Positions 25,982 to 36,887 of a stretch of 64,000 nt of DNA are shown here, one piece after another. The position numbers and the translations under genes were made by a program. Source of the DNA: Halomonas eurihalina (lineage in GTDB: Bacteria; Pseudomonadota; Gammaproteobacteria; Pseudomonadales; Halomonadaceae); the NCBI RefSeq assembly GCF_008274785.1, contig NZ_VTPU01000008.1, positions 62,001-126,000 on the forward strand. The letters run 5' to 3'. The notes under the pieces are model-generated. The model ran no database searches and was not told where the DNA came from. It saw nothing but the letters and a program-made list of their open reading frames with translations. The stretch's first letter is position 1. Every line of letters starts with the position of its first letter.

Positions 25982-26098
25982 GACGCCGGCAAGTGTCTTT
26001 GTCAGAATAACGTCCATGGTGCTCGCGCGGCCCATGAGGGTCAATGCCGAGCCCTCTCGTTCACGCGGTGCAAGCCGCTTCACCGAGGACTATCCGTG

Positions 26099-26398
26099 AT
26101 GCTCTACGCCATCATCAGCGAAGATGTGAACAACAGCCTGGAACGGCGCTTGACCGCGCGCCCCGACCACCTGGCTCGTCTCGAGACGCTGCGCGACGAG
26201 GGCCGCCTGGTCCTGGCCGGCCCGCATCCCGCCATCGACAGCGAATCGCCGGGCGATGCGGGCTTCAGCGGCAGCCTGGTGGTCGCCGAGTTCGACGACC
26301 TGGAAAGCGCGCAGGCCTGGGCCGATGCCGACCCCTTCGTCATTGCCGGCGTCTACGCCAAGGTGACCGTGAAGCCCTTCAAGCGGGTGCTGCCCTGA
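26099..26398 (+). CDS. yciI: YciI family protein
   Basis: Small cytoplasmic protein of 99 residues with the YciI ferredoxin-like fold: [10 protein letters not shown] at the start, the conserved His-Asp-type pocket in [22 protein letters not shown], and [20 protein letters not shown]. The molecular function of the family is not established; some members act like a dehalogenase-type enzyme. A GTG at 26096 directly before the ATG has slightly better spacing from GAGGA. It is divergent from the PHP gene. Confidence 0.88.
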   Translation: MLYAIISEDVNNSLERRLTARPDHLARLETLRDEGRLVLAGPHPAIDSESPGDAGFSGSLVVAEFDDLESAQAWADADPFVIAGVYAKVTVKPFKRVLP

Positions 26399-26416
26399 TC
26401 CCGGCGTCACCTTGAG

Positions 26417-26453
26417 TTATCCACTGCGGGTTTCCCACAACTACTGTGGATAA
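26417..26453. promoter_or_regulatory. Inverted pair of DnaA boxes upstream of mnmC
   Basis: TTATCCACT (26417-26425, one mismatch) and TGTGGATAA (26445-26453, perfect consensus on the opposite strand) point towards each other. Their shared core gives 9-bp arms (26416-26424 with 26446-26454). The pair lies in the 152-bp gap between yciI and mnmC. Confidence 0.6.
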
Positions 26454-26550
26454 CATTGTTGAAACGCCGCGGACGCATTCCCCCGGCCCAGTCATCATGC
26501 CGCCATGACGACATCGATCAAACTTTGACCAACTGTCGCGGAGTCACGTC

Positions 26551-28575
26551 TTGCCCTCCCCCCACGATCCGTTGCCGCCGCTCGCCGGCCTGACCCGGGC
26601 CCACCTCGACTGGCGACCCGACGACGGCGGGGAGGATACGCCGCACTCGAGCGAATTCGACGATGTCTATTTCTCGCGCCATGATGGCCGTGCCGAGACC
26701 GAGCACGTCTTCCTCGCGGCCAACCGCCTGCCAGAACGCTTCCAGGACTGGCCGGAGGGCCGTCCCTTCGTCATCGGCGAGACCGGCTTCGGCACCGGGC
26801 TGAACATGCTGTGTGCCTGGGCCTGTTTCGATGCCCATGCACCCGCCCGCGCCAGGCTGCACCTGGTCTCCACCGAGCTCTACCCGCTCGACCGCCGGGA
26901 CCTGGCCAGGGCACTGGCCGCCTGGCCCGACCTTGCCGACCGCGCGGCGGTGCTGCTGGCCCAGTGGCCCGAGCCGGTCAGCGGCGTGCACCGCCTGTGG
27001 CTCGACGCGCGTGTGACCCTGGACCTGCACTTCGGCGATACGGCCGAGCGCCTGCGATGGCTCGACGGCCGTGTCGATGCCTGGTTCCTGGACGGCTTCG
27101 CCCCGGCCCGCAATCCCGACATGTGGCAGCCAGAGCTGTTCGCCGCCATGGCGGCGCGTTCGCGACCCGGTGCCACCTTCGCCACCTTCACCTGTGCCGG
27201 AGTGGTCAAGCGCGGCCTCAAGGCCGCCGGTTTCGCCTGGCGCAAGGTGCCCGGCTTCGGTCGCAAGCGCGAGATGCTCGCCGGTGAGATCGCCACGCCT
27301 CCGGCGGACGAACGTCGTCGTGCCACGCCCTGGTTCACACCGCCCGCCCCTTGCCCGAGGCGGCGAGTGGCGGTCATCGGCGGCGGTATCGCCGGCACCA
27401 GCGTGGCCGCCGCCCTGGCCCGGCGCGGCGTGGCGGTGACGCTGATCGACCGCGAAGGCCCCGGTGCCGGAGCCTCCGGCAATCGCCAGGGCGTGCTCTA
27501 CGTCAAGCTCGCCGCCGAGACCAACGACCAGAGCCGCTGCTACCTGGCCGGCCTGCTGCACAGCCGACGCTGGCTCGATGCACTCGATCCCGAGGGCAGC
27601 CTGTGGCAACCCTGCGGCGTACTGCAGCTTGCCACCACCCCACGCGAGGCGAAGCGCCAGGCCTCCTTCCTCGCCAACCATCCGCTGCCAGACAGCGTGG
27701 TGCGCGGCGTGTCCTCGGAGCAGGCCAGCCAGCTCGCCGGCATCCCGATCGAAAACGGCGGCCTCGAGTATCCGCTTGCCGGCTGGGTCCGGCCGAACGA
27801 GCTGTGTCGACGACTCGCCGCCACGCCCGGCGTGACGTTCCAGCGTGCCGAGATCGACGACATCACCGCTACGCCCGAGGGATGGCGGCTGTCGATGACG
27901 ACCGACCAAGGGCCGAGCGAACTCGATGCCGACCAGGTGGTGATCGCCACGGCGAGCCTGGCCAACCGTTTCGCCCAGACCGCCGACCTGCCGCTCCAGC
28001 CGGTGCGCGGCCAGGTCTCGAGCCTGACACTGCCCGAGAACGCCCCTGCACCGAGCCGGGTGATCTGCGCGGGCGGCTATGTGGCGCCGCCCCGGGACGG
28101 CCAACTGACCTTTGGCGCCACTTTCCGTCCCAACGAGTCGGATACCCGAGTGAGCGATGCCGACCACCAGGCCAACCGCGACGAACTGACCCGCACCCTC
28201 CCCGGCTATGCCGCGGCCTTGGAAGGGGCGGGAGCACCGCTCGACACGGCGGCATTCGACGGGCGCGCTGCGGTGCGCGCGGCGAGTCCGGACAAGACAC
28301 CCTACGCCGGTCCCGTCCCGGACGCCGCCGCCTGGCGCGAGGCCTATGCACTGCTGGCCAAGGACGCCACCCGGATTCCCGACCTTGCCGGACAGCATCA
28401 TCCAGGGTTATGGATCAGCGCCGCCCATGGTTCCCGAGGGCTGGCCAGCGCACCGTTATGCGCCGAGGTCATCGCCTCGCGCATCTGCGACGAACCGATG
28501 CCCCTGGAAGCGCCGCTGGTCGACCACCTGCACCTGGGGCGACGCCTGATCCGCGAGCTGATTCGCGGCGGCTGA
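26551..28575 (+). CDS. mnmC: Bifunctional tRNA 5-methylaminomethyl-2-thiouridine synthase MnmC
   Basis: Completes the mnm5s2U modification at U34 of tRNA. The N-terminal half is the SAM methyltransferase MnmC2 (GETGFGTGLNML near residue 71, and DAWFLDGFAPARNPDMW). The C-terminal half is the FAD oxidoreductase MnmC1 (Rossmann loop VAVIGGGIAGTSVAAALARR near 272, and a late GSRGLASAP). The 674 residues fit the fused enzyme. The start is a TTG with GGAG 7 nt upstream; no ATG is available near the N terminus. It is convergent with the response-regulator gene, 12 bp away. Confidence 0.95.
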   Translation: MPSPHDPLPPLAGLTRAHLDWRPDDGGEDTPHSSEFDDVYFSRHDGRAETEHVFLAANRLPERFQDWPEGRPFVIGETGFGTGLNMLCAWACFDAHAPARARLHLVSTELYPLDRRDLARALAAWPDLADRAAVLLAQWPEPVSGVHRLWLDARVTLDLHFGDTAERLRWLDGRVDAWFLDGFAPARNPDMWQPELFAAMAARSRPGATFATFTCAGVVKRGLKAAGFAWRKVPGFGRKREMLAGEIATPPADERRRATPWFTPPAPCPRRRVAVIGGGIAGTSVAAALARRGVAVTLIDREGPGAGASGNRQGVLYVKLAAETNDQSRCYLAGLLHSRRWLDALDPEGSLWQPCGVLQLATTPREAKRQASFLANHPLPDSVVRGVSSEQASQLAGIPIENGGLEYPLAGWVRPNELCRRLAATPGVTFQRAEIDDITATPEGWRLSMTTDQGPSELDADQVVIATASLANRFAQTADLPLQPVRGQVSSLTLPENAPAPSRVICAGGYVAPPRDGQLTFGATFRPNESDTRVSDADHQANRDELTRTLPGYAAALEGAGAPLDTAAFDGRAAVRAASPDKTPYAGPVPDAAAWREAYALLAKDATRIPDLAGQHHPGLWISAAHGSRGLASAPLCAEVIASRICDEPMPLEAPLVDHLHLGRRLIRELIRGG

Positions 28576-28587
28576 GCGCGGCCGATT

Positions 28588-29304
28588 CTAGGCGTCAGTC
28601 AGGCTCCCCAGCATACGCCGATCCAGACATCGATAAGTAAAGGAGGGCCGCCCCACCTGACCGTAGTGGAAAGATTCGTCGAGCAGCTCGATGTCGGTCA
28701 GGTACTTGAGGTACTTGCGCACCGAGACCCGCGACATACCAGTGGCCGGCAGCAAAGCCTCAGTGGTAAAGGCGTCGTCGTCGAGCGCCAGGATCGCACT
28801 CGCCACTCTCGCCAGGGTCGGCACGGTCAGCCCCTTGGGCAGATCGCCCGCCCGGCGCGGCGCGGGAGGCTGAGCCGGCTGGAACAGGCGATCGATATCC
28901 TGCTGCGCCACCTCGCCCGGCAGCTCGGCCAGGGCATCGCGCGCCTGCCGGCAGGCCAGCAAGGCATCGCGGAAGCGCTCGAAGGTGAACGGTTTGACCA
29001 GGTAGTCGCTGACACCCAGACGTCGTGCGGTGCGCACCGTTGCGGTCTCGGCGGCGGCGGTGATCAGCACCACCTCGACATCGCGTCCGTTGCGTTGTAG
29101 ATACCGGACGACCTCGAGGCCGCTGCGGTTGCGCAGATAGACATCGAGCAGCACCAGGTCGACCGCCTCGCGCTCGAGCACATCGAGTGCTGCCGCCACG
29201 CCGTCGCATTGGGCGACCAGCCGCATGTCGTCCAGTCGATTGAGGTACTCGACATTGAGGCGCATGACCATGGGGTCATCCTCGACGATCAACACGCGCA
29301 TCAT
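28588..29304 (-). CDS. citB: CitB/DcuR-family response regulator
   Basis: Cytoplasmic transcription regulator of 238 residues. The receiver domain has acidic residues EDD at 8-10, phospho-Asp54 in LLLDVYLRN, and the conserved KPF at about 105. The C-terminal DNA-binding part (ATGMSRVSVRKYLKYLTDIE) is the CitB/DcuR-type helix-turn-helix. The start overlaps the sensor kinase stop by 4 bp. It probably controls the divergent 2-hydroxycarboxylate transporter gene. Confidence 0.9.
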   Translation of the reverse strand: MMRVLIVEDDPMVMRLNVEYLNRLDDMRLVAQCDGVAAALDVLEREAVDLVLLDVYLRNRSGLEVVRYLQRNGRDVEVVLITAAAETATVRTARRLGVSDYLVKPFTFERFRDALLACRQARDALAELPGEVAQQDIDRLFQPAQPPAPRRAGDLPKGLTVPTLARVASAILALDDDAFTTEALLPATGMSRVSVRKYLKYLTDIELLDESFHYGQVGRPSFTYRCLDRRMLGSLTDA

Positions 29305-30935
29305 GCGTCTCCTTCACCGCGTTGCGAAACCACCGGATAAGGCAGCTCGACTTCGAACAAGGTGCCCCGGCCCGCCTCGCTGTAGACCACCAGGCTGCCA
29401 CCACATGCCTCGACCCGTTCACGCACCGCACCCAGCCCCAGACCGCGTCGCGCGCCCTTGGTCGAGACGCCCGGCTCGAACAGTCGCTCGCGGACCCGGG
29501 GCGCGATGCCGCCACCGGTGTCCTGAACGTGCACGCCGAGCAGGTCTTCGTCCCAGCTCAGCGTCAACGTCACGCACCGTTCGTCTCGGCCCTCGACGGC
29601 ATCGAAAGCATTCTCCAGCAGATTGCCCAGCACCGTGACCAACGTATGCGCCGATGCCGATTCGGCCGGCGTGGGCAGGCTCGACTCGAGCAACACCTCG
29701 AGGTGCAGGTCGCGCTCTCGGGCCTCACTGCGCTTGCCGAGCAGAAAGCCTGCCAGCACCGGATCCTCGATGCCCGAGACCAGGGCCGTTCCAGGCGTGA
29801 CGTGATGGTCGACCAGTTCTCCCAGATAGCCGCGCAGGCTGTCGAGATCTCCCATCTGCGCCAGCCCCAGCATGACGTGGCGCTGATTCTTGAACTCATG
29901 GGTGGTAGCACGCAGGGCCTCCGCATAGCGGCTGACGCCGGTCAACTGCTCGGCCAGGGCATTGACCTCGCTCTTGTCGCGAAAGGTGGCGATGGCGCCG
30001 ATCACTTGCCCACGATGATGGATCGGCAGGCGGTTGGCGAGTACCACCTGGCCGTTGAGGTCGAGTTCCCGGTCGAGCTTCTCGCCATCGCCGGCGAGCA
30101 CTTCGGGCAAGCCGCTGTGCGGCAGATAGTCGGCCACCGCCTCGCCCAGGGGCGGCGGCCTCAGACCGGCACCGACCAGCAGTTGCCGGGCGGTCGGGTT
30201 GGCCAGAGTGATGCGCGCTTCGCGATCTACCGCCAGGATCCCCTCATGCACCGAGGCCAGCATGGCCTGGCGCTCCTCCACCAAGCGTGTGATCTGATAG
30301 GGCTCGAGCCCCAGCAGCACGCGCTTGATGTAACGTGCTAGCCAGCGTGCGCCCAAGGCACCGACGACCATCAGCAGAAGCACACCGACCATCACGTCAC
30401 GACGGTTATCGGCGAGCAGCGCCCCCAGGGACTCGAGCGTCACTCCCACCGCCACCGCGCCGATCACTCTGCCCTGATCATCGCGCACCGGCGCGAAGCC
30501 ACGGATGCTGGTGCCCAGGGTACCCTCCGCCCGCGAGTGATAGACCTCGCCGGCCAGCGCCCGGCCTTCGTCGCCACCGCGGAAGTGGTGACCGATGCGT
30601 GACGGCTCCGGGTGAGTCAGACGCGTCGAACGGTCGTCCATGACCACCATGAAATCGACACCCAGACGTTGCCGCAGCCCGTCGATACGCAACTGGAGAG
30701 CAGCGTCCCCCGTAGCGTCGGCCGGCTGCCGGCGTCGTTCGAGCAGCGCCGCACGCACTCCAGGTTCGTCGGCCAGGGTCTGGGCCAGGTCGGTGACACG
30801 CCTCGCCTGCGACTGCTCGAGCGCTTCATCCAACTGGGCGGTGAACAGCCACAACGCCAGGCCCAGCGAGAGGATCACCATCACCGCCACCAACAGGAAG
30901 ATCAGGCTGTTCAAACGCAGGTGGGGGCGTGGCAT
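29301..30935 (-). CDS. citA: CitA/DcuS-family sensor histidine kinase
   Basis: Inner-membrane sensor for a C4- or C6-carboxylate, 544 residues. TM1 is at about 11-33, a periplasmic PAS-like (sCache) domain at about 34-178 with IGHHFRGGDEGRALAG, and TM2 at about 182-202. A cytoplasmic PAS domain follows, then a kinase core with His346 in THEFKNQRHVMLG and an HATPase with DTGGGIAP and GLGLGAV. The ATG at 30935 has GGAG 8 nt upstream; the frame extends to 31067 without a signal. It is cotranscribed with the regulator and divergent from the 2HCT carrier gene. Confidence 0.9.
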   Translation of the reverse strand: MPRPHLRLNSLIFLLVAVMVILSLGLALWLFTAQLDEALEQSQARRVTDLAQTLADEPGVRAALLERRRQPADATGDAALQLRIDGLRQRLGVDFMVVMDDRSTRLTHPEPSRIGHHFRGGDEGRALAGEVYHSRAEGTLGTSIRGFAPVRDDQGRVIGAVAVGVTLESLGALLADNRRDVMVGVLLLMVVGALGARWLARYIKRVLLGLEPYQITRLVEERQAMLASVHEGILAVDREARITLANPTARQLLVGAGLRPPPLGEAVADYLPHSGLPEVLAGDGEKLDRELDLNGQVVLANRLPIHHRGQVIGAIATFRDKSEVNALAEQLTGVSRYAEALRATTHEFKNQRHVMLGLAQMGDLDSLRGYLGELVDHHVTPGTALVSGIEDPVLAGFLLGKRSEARERDLHLEVLLESSLPTPAESASAHTLVTVLGNLLENAFDAVEGRDERCVTLTLSWDEDLLGVHVQDTGGGIAPRVRERLFEPGVSTKGARRGLGLGAVRERVEACGGSLVVYSEAGRGTLFEVELPYPVVSQRGEGDA

Positions 30936-31146
30936 GGAATCGGCTCCGGACAGCAGGACATGACAGGGCGACATTCGACCTTGGTGGCATTCCAGGCACC
31001 CTGCCGCTATGCCGTCAAGCGCGCCATGACTTTCAATATTTTCAAAACGCTTTAACAACTTCCCCAATCTTGGCGCGGTGCGTGAGAGGCCTATCCTCGT
31101 CGCCAGCCATCAGCCGTCGACGGCCAAGACAGACCGTCCGCTCACC

Positions 31147-31166
31147 GTCATCTCGCACGAGATGAC
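31147..31166. promoter_or_regulatory. 20-bp palindrome in the leader of the 2HCT transporter gene
   Basis: Arms of 9 bp (GTCATCTCG and CGAGATGAC) separated by CA, ending 19 bp before the ATG and just upstream of the AAGGAG ribosome site. It could be a protein operator or a short mRNA hairpin close to the ribosome site. Confidence 0.45.
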
Positions 31167-31185
31167 CCGCCCCAAGGAGAATCCC

Positions 31186-32496
31186 ATGAGTCAGTCCCTG
31201 ACGGAGCAGGCCGCGCCGCACACCGCGACGTCGCATGCCTGGCTCGCTCAGCGCATCTTCGGCATGCCGTTGCCCATCTTCACCCTGGCCCTGGCGGTCA
31301 TGGTCGCGGCCATCGCCACAGACAGCCTACCCACCGGCATGATCGGCGCCCTGCTGGTGATGATGCTGCTCGGCGAATGTCTCGGCTTCATCGGCGACCG
31401 TCTGCCGATCCTCAAGACCTATCTGGGCGGCGGCGCCATCCTGGCAATCTTCGGTGCCGCCAGCCTGGTCTACCTCGGCTGGCTGCCCGCCCCGGTGGTC
31501 GACAACGTCACCGACTTCATGAAGGCCGGTGGCTTTCTCAACTTCTATATTGCCGCGCTGATCACCGGCAGTATCCTGGGCATGGATTCCAGAGTGCTGG
31601 TCAAGGTCGGCGCGCGCTACGCACTGCCGCTGCTCTGCGCGGTACTGGGCGCCGCCTTGTTTGCCATGGCGGTCGGCGCGCTGCTGGGTTTTTCCGCCCA
31701 GGATGCCGTGGTGGTCATCACCCTGCCGATCCTCGGCGGCGGCATGGGGGCCGGCGCGGTGCCGATGAGTCAGATCTACGAACAACTGCTGGGTCAGCCG
31801 GCCAGCTACTACATCTCGATCCTGGTGCCGGCACTGGCGCTGGGCAACGTCTTCGCCATCATCGTCGCCGGACTGCTCAACGGCCTTGGCAAGCGCTTCC
31901 CCGGCTTGACCGGTGATGGCCAGATGATGCCTGGCGTCGAGGTCGAGGAACACCAGAGCACACCCGAGCTGGGCAAGTTGGGCGTCGGCGTGGTGGCGGC
32001 CCTGACGCTGTTCACCGCCGGCCAGCTGCTGGGCCTGGTCATCCCGCTGCATCCTTATGCACTGATGATCGTGCTGGTCGCCGTGCTCAAGATCCTCGAC
32101 GTGGTACCGGACTCGATCAACGACTCGGCCGCCCAATGGTTCCAGTTCGTCGCCCGCAACTGGACCTTCGCCCTGCTGTTCGGTATCGGCATCGCCTATA
32201 CCGACCTCGGCCAGGTGATCGACGCCATCTCGCTGACCTATGTGCTGATCGTCTTCGCGGTGGTCGCCGGGGCGGCCTTCGGCGCTGGCCTGGTCGGCAA
32301 GCTGGTCGGCTTCTACCCGATCGAATCGGCGATCACTGCCGGGCTGTGCATGGCCAACATGGGCGGTACCGGCGACGTCGCGGTGCTCTCCGCGGCACGT
32401 CGCATGTCGCTGATGCCCTTCGCGCAGATCTCGTCGCGGCTCGGCGGCGCCTTGATCCTGCTGATCTCGAGTATCGCCGTACCGCTGCTGGTTTGA
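31186..32496 (+). CDS. 2-hydroxycarboxylate (citrate/malate) transporter, 2HCT family
   Basis: Sodium- or proton-coupled carrier for citrate, malate or related 2-hydroxy acids (CitS/CimH/MleP family); inner membrane, 436 residues. Two re-entrant-loop GGxG motifs of the family are present in each half: LPILGGGMGAGAVPMSQIY and CMANMGGTGDVAVLSAARRM. An Arg in the last helix region (AARRM) matches the carboxylate-binding Arg of CitS. AAGGAG lies upstream of the ATG. It is divergent from citAB, which probably regulates it. Together with the OAD pump further along, it suggests citrate or malate breakdown through oxaloacetate. Confidence 0.92.
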   Translation: MSQSLTEQAAPHTATSHAWLAQRIFGMPLPIFTLALAVMVAAIATDSLPTGMIGALLVMMLLGECLGFIGDRLPILKTYLGGGAILAIFGAASLVYLGWLPAPVVDNVTDFMKAGGFLNFYIAALITGSILGMDSRVLVKVGARYALPLLCAVLGAALFAMAVGALLGFSAQDAVVVITLPILGGGMGAGAVPMSQIYEQLLGQPASYYISILVPALALGNVFAIIVAGLLNGLGKRFPGLTGDGQMMPGVEVEEHQSTPELGKLGVGVVAALTLFTAGQLLGLVIPLHPYALMIVLVAVLKILDVVPDSINDSAAQWFQFVARNWTFALLFGIGIAYTDLGQVIDAISLTYVLIVFAVVAGAAFGAGLVGKLVGFYPIESAITAGLCMANMGGTGDVAVLSAARRMSLMPFAQISSRLGGALILLISSIAVPLLV

Positions 32497-32543
32497 GGAA
32501 GCGCTGCTCAAGAGTCCCCTTCATACCCAATCGGCAAGTCTTC

Positions 32544-32606
32544 GCGAGGGCGCTGTGAACCCTTCCCTGGGCGCTACATCCGCCATTCATGGCGGATGAC
32601 CCTCGC
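32544..32606. repeat. Extragenic palindromic (REP-like) element
   Basis: A 63-bp structured element between convergent genes. Outer arms are GCGAGGG/CCCTCGC (32544-32550 with 32600-32606), inner arms CATCCGCC/GGCGGATG (32577-32584 with 32591-32598), and GGGCGCT occurs twice between them. It looks like the dispersed intergenic elements of Halomonas and Pseudomonas relatives. Only one copy is in this window. It may also terminate transcription. Confidence 0.5.
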
Positions 32607-32642
32607 TTCACCTTATCCCCGGCACCCAGCTCGTAGCGCAGC

Positions 32643-35016
<2,374 letters not shown>

Positions 35017-35026
35017 TTACCAAAGC

Positions 35027-35061
35027 AGCAACCCCCGTGGGATGACCTCACGGGGGTTGCT
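35027..35061 (-). terminator. Hairpin between zipA and ligA
   Basis: A perfect 13-bp stem (35027-35039 with 35049-35061) and a 9-nt loop, 22 bp after the zipA stop. The following T content is low, so ligA may still receive read-through. Confidence 0.65.
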
Positions 35062-35083
35062 CTTCCAACTTCCGGTTCAGGCG

Positions 35084-36661
35084 TTAATTCACCTGATAGC
35101 GATGCAGCCGGTTGCGACGCTCGAACTCCTGCACACGCTGGCGAGCGAATTCCACGGTCTGCGCGGTCATCACGCTCATGTGCTCGTCCTTCAGCTCACC
35201 GCCCAGGTGGCGGACGATGACCATGGCCGTCTCGACCATCGCCTCGAAGGCCGCAGAGGTGTCGCTCGCGCTCGGCAGCGGCATCAGCAGGGTGACGCCC
35301 GGCGTGTGGAAGTCATCCATGGAATGGATGGGGAAGGTGCCGGGCTTGACCACATTGACCATCGAGAATTGCAGCGGGCTTTCCGCGTCCTCGGTTTCGA
35401 AGCGGTGGAAGATGCCCATGTCGCGACCGTAACGCAATCCGCAGGCCAGCATCAGGTCCAGCAGGGCCGCCCCCGAGAAGCCCTGTTCATCACGCGACAT
35501 CACACTGATGACGATGACTTCCTCGGCATGGCTCAAGGCTTCGCGGGCATGACCAGCGCTCACGTCGTGACGCATGGCCTTTTCCAGCACCGGATGCGCC
35601 TTGACCACATCGTCCTCGAGCGGCATTTCCGCCACCTCGGCCGCGGCAGGTGCTGGCTCGTCATAGCGCGAAGCTGGCTCGTCATAGCGCGAAGAAGAAG
35701 CGCCATCGAACAAGGGATCATCGTCACGTTCAGCGGTCTCGGCCTCGAAGCGACGACGCTCCGCCTCACGCGCGGCCCGGGCCTCAGCAGCCTCCCGGTC
35801 ACGATGAGCCTGCTCCTCGCGTTCGGCCTGTTCGCGCTGCTTGCGCTCCGCACGCTCCTGCTCCTTGCGCACACGCTCCTGCCGCTTGTGGTCGCGCCGC
35901 TCGGCGAGCGTCTTCTGCAGAGAGGAACCGAAACGCTGCATGGAGGACCCCACTCGCTTGGAACCGCTCTTCAACGAATCGCTCATGCCCTCGAGATCGA
36001 CCAGGCGATACCGCTCGTCATCATCGTGATATGTCTCGTGATCGTCGGGGTCGGCTGCCAGAGGCTCATGCGCGGGATCATTGGAACGACGCTCGTCCTC
36101 CGGCGCATGATCGGCCCTCGAACCGGCACCGATGTCGAGCTCGGGCTCACGCCGCTCGCCTTTCACTTCTTCACGCGTTTCTTCACGCGCTTCGGCCATG
36201 GCCGAAACGTCGTGCTCACCGCCGGTATCGCTACCCGACCACGCACTGGAGCCCGATGCGGCGCTCATGGTCGCTGCGCTCGATGCCGAAGCAGCCGCCA
36301 CGCCGCCGATCTCCGGTGCCTCGTCGTCATCCCGGCGCTGACGCCGAAATTCGGAAAGCACCCGGGAAGGCCCCGGATGATCCTGTCGCTGCAATTTCGG
36401 CTTGGGCTTCACGTCCGACTGCTCAGCCGGCCTGACGACACGCGCCCCTCCGTTGGGCAGTTCCCAACTGAGCTCGGCTTCGCGAGCCGCTGCCTCAGGA
36501 TCTTCATCATCGGGATCCGCCGTCGCGCCGGCCGCCGGCTCGTAACCGGCCCGGTCGAGACGCGGCACCTGACGTTGGCGCTGGAGGCGACGTACCCCAT
36601 CAATCACGATGAGGGTCACCAATGCCAGCCCAAGAATGATCAGCCACTCTCTAAGTTCCAT
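35084..36661 (-). CDS. zipA: Cell division protein ZipA
   Basis: Anchors FtsZ to the inner membrane at the septum. A single N-terminal membrane segment (about 6-22, N-out) is followed by a long charged, Pro- and Ala-rich linker. Within it lies an Arg/Glu-rich predicted coiled coil at about 250-320. The C-terminal FtsZ-binding domain runs from about 385 (VIVISVMSRDEQGFSGAALL, and FHTPGVTLLMPLP). At 525 residues it is much longer than E. coli ZipA (328) because of the linker. A heptapeptide of the RYDEPAS type occurs twice in the linker through a 21-bp DNA duplication. Confidence 0.92.
   Translation of the reverse strand: MELREWLIILGLALVTLIVIDGVRRLQRQRQVPRLDRAGYEPAAGATADPDDEDPEAAAREAELSWELPNGGARVVRPAEQSDVKPKPKLQRQDHPGPSRVLSEFRRQRRDDDEAPEIGGVAAASASSAATMSAASGSSAWSGSDTGGEHDVSAMAEAREETREEVKGERREPELDIGAGSRADHAPEDERRSNDPAHEPLAADPDDHETYHDDDERYRLVDLEGMSDSLKSGSKRVGSSMQRFGSSLQKTLAERRDHKRQERVRKEQERAERKQREQAEREEQAHRDREAAEARAAREAERRRFEAETAERDDDPLFDGASSSRYDEPASRYDEPAPAAAEVAEMPLEDDVVKAHPVLEKAMRHDVSAGHAREALSHAEEVIVISVMSRDEQGFSGAALLDLMLACGLRYGRDMGIFHRFETEDAESPLQFSMVNVVKPGTFPIHSMDDFHTPGVTLLMPLPSASDTSAAFEAMVETAMVIVRHLGGELKDEHMSVMTAQTVEFARQRVQEFERRNRLHRYQVN
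35652..35693. repeat. 21-bp tandem duplication inside zipA
   Basis: Two identical 21-bp units in frame encode RYDEPAS and RYDEPAP in the ZipA linker. The phase-neutral length and position suggest slippage in an unconstrained linker. Confidence 0.95.
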
Positions 36662-36730
36662 GGGTCGTCATGCCTTTTGCTAAGGCGCCATGCCTGAAGG
36701 TTGTTCGACAACAGCATAGCGCGATTGCCC

Positions 36731-36750
36731 AAAAAAAGGCCACTTTTTTT
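36731..36750 (-). terminator. A/T-rich hairpin with T7 run between smc and zipA
   Basis: Seven As and seven Ts flank GGCCAC, giving an 8-bp stem with a 4-nt loop. Read on the minus strand it ends in T7. A second small hairpin (36761-36765 with 36776-36780) precedes it. The 226-bp smc-zipA gap is AT-rich compared with its surroundings. It probably ends smc transcripts and holds the zipA promoter, which I cannot place with confidence. Confidence 0.45.
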
Positions 36751-36887
36751 GTTTGTCAAGCTCGGACTTTTTTTACCGAGTGTCGACAAGGCCCTTCGCA
36801 ATCGCCCTTCGTCAATCCCTTTGCGTACTTGCACTGCAATATTGTTACCTTCCTTGTAAACCCTTTCACCATTATCGTTCAAGTCCA

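Noticed and set aside
25982..26083. N-terminal extension of the PHP-domain gene back to a GTG at 26083
   Set aside because: The extra residues have no family similarity and no ribosome site, and would overlap the likely promoter region of yciI.
30961..31060. Possible sigma-54 promoter in the citA-2HCT gap
   Set aside because: The TGGCA- and TGC-like elements do not have the required GG-N10-GC spacing.
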